A DNA stretch of 5,610 nucleotides from Clostridiales bacterium UBA6363 (GTDB lineage: Bacteria > Bacillota > Clostridia > UBA1381). Position 1 is the stretch's first letter; the number at the start of each line of letters is the position of its first letter. Position numbers and translations under genes: made by a program. The notes under the pieces were generated by a model. That model searched no databases, was not told the origin of the DNA, and saw nothing but the letters and a program-made list of their open reading frames with translations. This document shows, in pieces, positions 5,274 through 5,610 of the stretch. The DNA is taken from assembly GCA_002438865.1 (NCBI GenBank), contig DJRJ01000072.1:1-5610 (forward strand). The letters are read 5' to 3'.

Positions 5274-5610
5274 TTAAAATCCGCACAATCCGAAGCTTAT
5301 CGAAAGAGCCGCATTGACCTTTTCCATAAGTTCCTCGTCCAGGCGTCCGATTTTCTCACGTAATCTTTTTTTATCTATTGTTCTGATTTGTTCCAGTAAA
5401 ACAACGCTGTCCTTGTTAAGTCCGTACTCCGAAGCCGCCAATTCAATATGCGTGGGCATTTTTGCCTTGTTTATACGGCTCGTTATGGCAGCGGCAATAA
5501 CCGTAGGGCTGTATTTGTTCCCTACATCGTTCTGTATTACCAAAACAGGCCTGACTCCTCCCTGCTCACTGCCGACAACCGGACTTAGGTCGGCATAATA
5601 AATATCTCCT
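5274..5610 (-). CDS. mazF: MazF/EndoA-family mRNA endoribonuclease toxin (5' end beyond right edge)
   Basis: The readable part is 111 residues from a [20 protein letters not shown] start through to the TAA at 5276..5274. It aligns by eye with Bacillus subtilis MazF (EndoA, also NdoA) along its length, including [36 protein letters not shown] and the C-terminal ISFGL. MazF toxins cut single-stranded mRNA at short specific sites and are held inactive by the antitoxin MazE. The two residues known to matter in the Bacillus enzyme, Arg25 (in GVRPVL) and Thr48 (in AAIT), are both present, so an active toxin is expected. Only about five N-terminal residues are missing; an internal TTG at 5543 is not the true start. 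MazE would be expected just upstream, outside the window. The gene ends 35 bp from the shared terminator. Confidence 0.95.
   Translation of the reverse strand, partial: GDIYYADLSPVVGSEQGGVRPVLVIQNDVGNKYSPTVIAAAITSRINKAKMPTHIELAASEYGLNKDSVVLLEQIRTIDKKRLREKIGRLDEELMEKVNAALSISFGLCGF

Noticed and set aside
1..5610. Defence island or other new multigene system
   Set aside because: Apart from the mazF toxin, whose family is well known, the genes are housekeeping or common accessory types in separate transcription units; nothing links them into a new system.

Overview
The window looks like chromosomal DNA of a Gram-positive bacterium of the Clostridia (Bacillota) with low to moderate GC. Three things point there: the rsmD-coaD pair, a MazF toxin very close to the Bacillus/Clostridium EndoA type, and a lipoprotein PdaA-type deacetylase. 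Intergenic gaps are short and AT-rich, with strong AGGAGG-type ribosome binding sites and good sigma-A-like promoters. The species cannot be fixed from sequence alone.

Layout, left to right. (1) Positions 1-63 hold the first 21 codons of coaD (minus strand), joined by an ATGA stop/start overlap to rsmD (60-608, minus); a good promoter for this unit sits at 635-663. (2) Two family-4 carbohydrate esterases (polysaccharide deacetylases) are transcribed divergently: a PdaA-like lipoprotein (750-1610, minus) and a membrane-anchored deacetylase (1751-2695, plus). Their shared 140-bp spacer carries a perfect 22-bp palindrome covering the -10 box of the plus-strand gene. (3) A symmetric terminator (2692-2729) separates the second deacetylase from a convergent GH78-type alpha-L-rhamnosidase (2729-4888, minus). 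(4) The rhamnosidase and a 62-residue PspC-domain membrane protein (5020-5208, plus) have closely spaced divergent promoters whose -35 boxes are only 10 bp apart. (5) A second two-way terminator (5212-5238) lies between pspC and a convergent mazF toxin gene (5274-5610, minus) that runs off the right edge, lacking about five N-terminal residues.

Functionally this is a mosaic of short transcription units, not one pathway: ribosome maturation and CoA synthesis (rsmD-coaD), cell-wall or other amino-sugar polymer deacetylation (two CE4 enzymes), rhamnoside breakdown (rhamnosidase), an envelope-associated small protein (PspC) and an RNase toxin (mazF). I found no mobile element, CRISPR array, tRNA or rRNA, and no convincing evidence of a new multigene system. 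The most noteworthy items are the palindrome in the divergent deacetylase promoter region, the Asp-to-Glu change in the PdaA metal-site motif, and the orphan cytoplasmic rhamnosidase.
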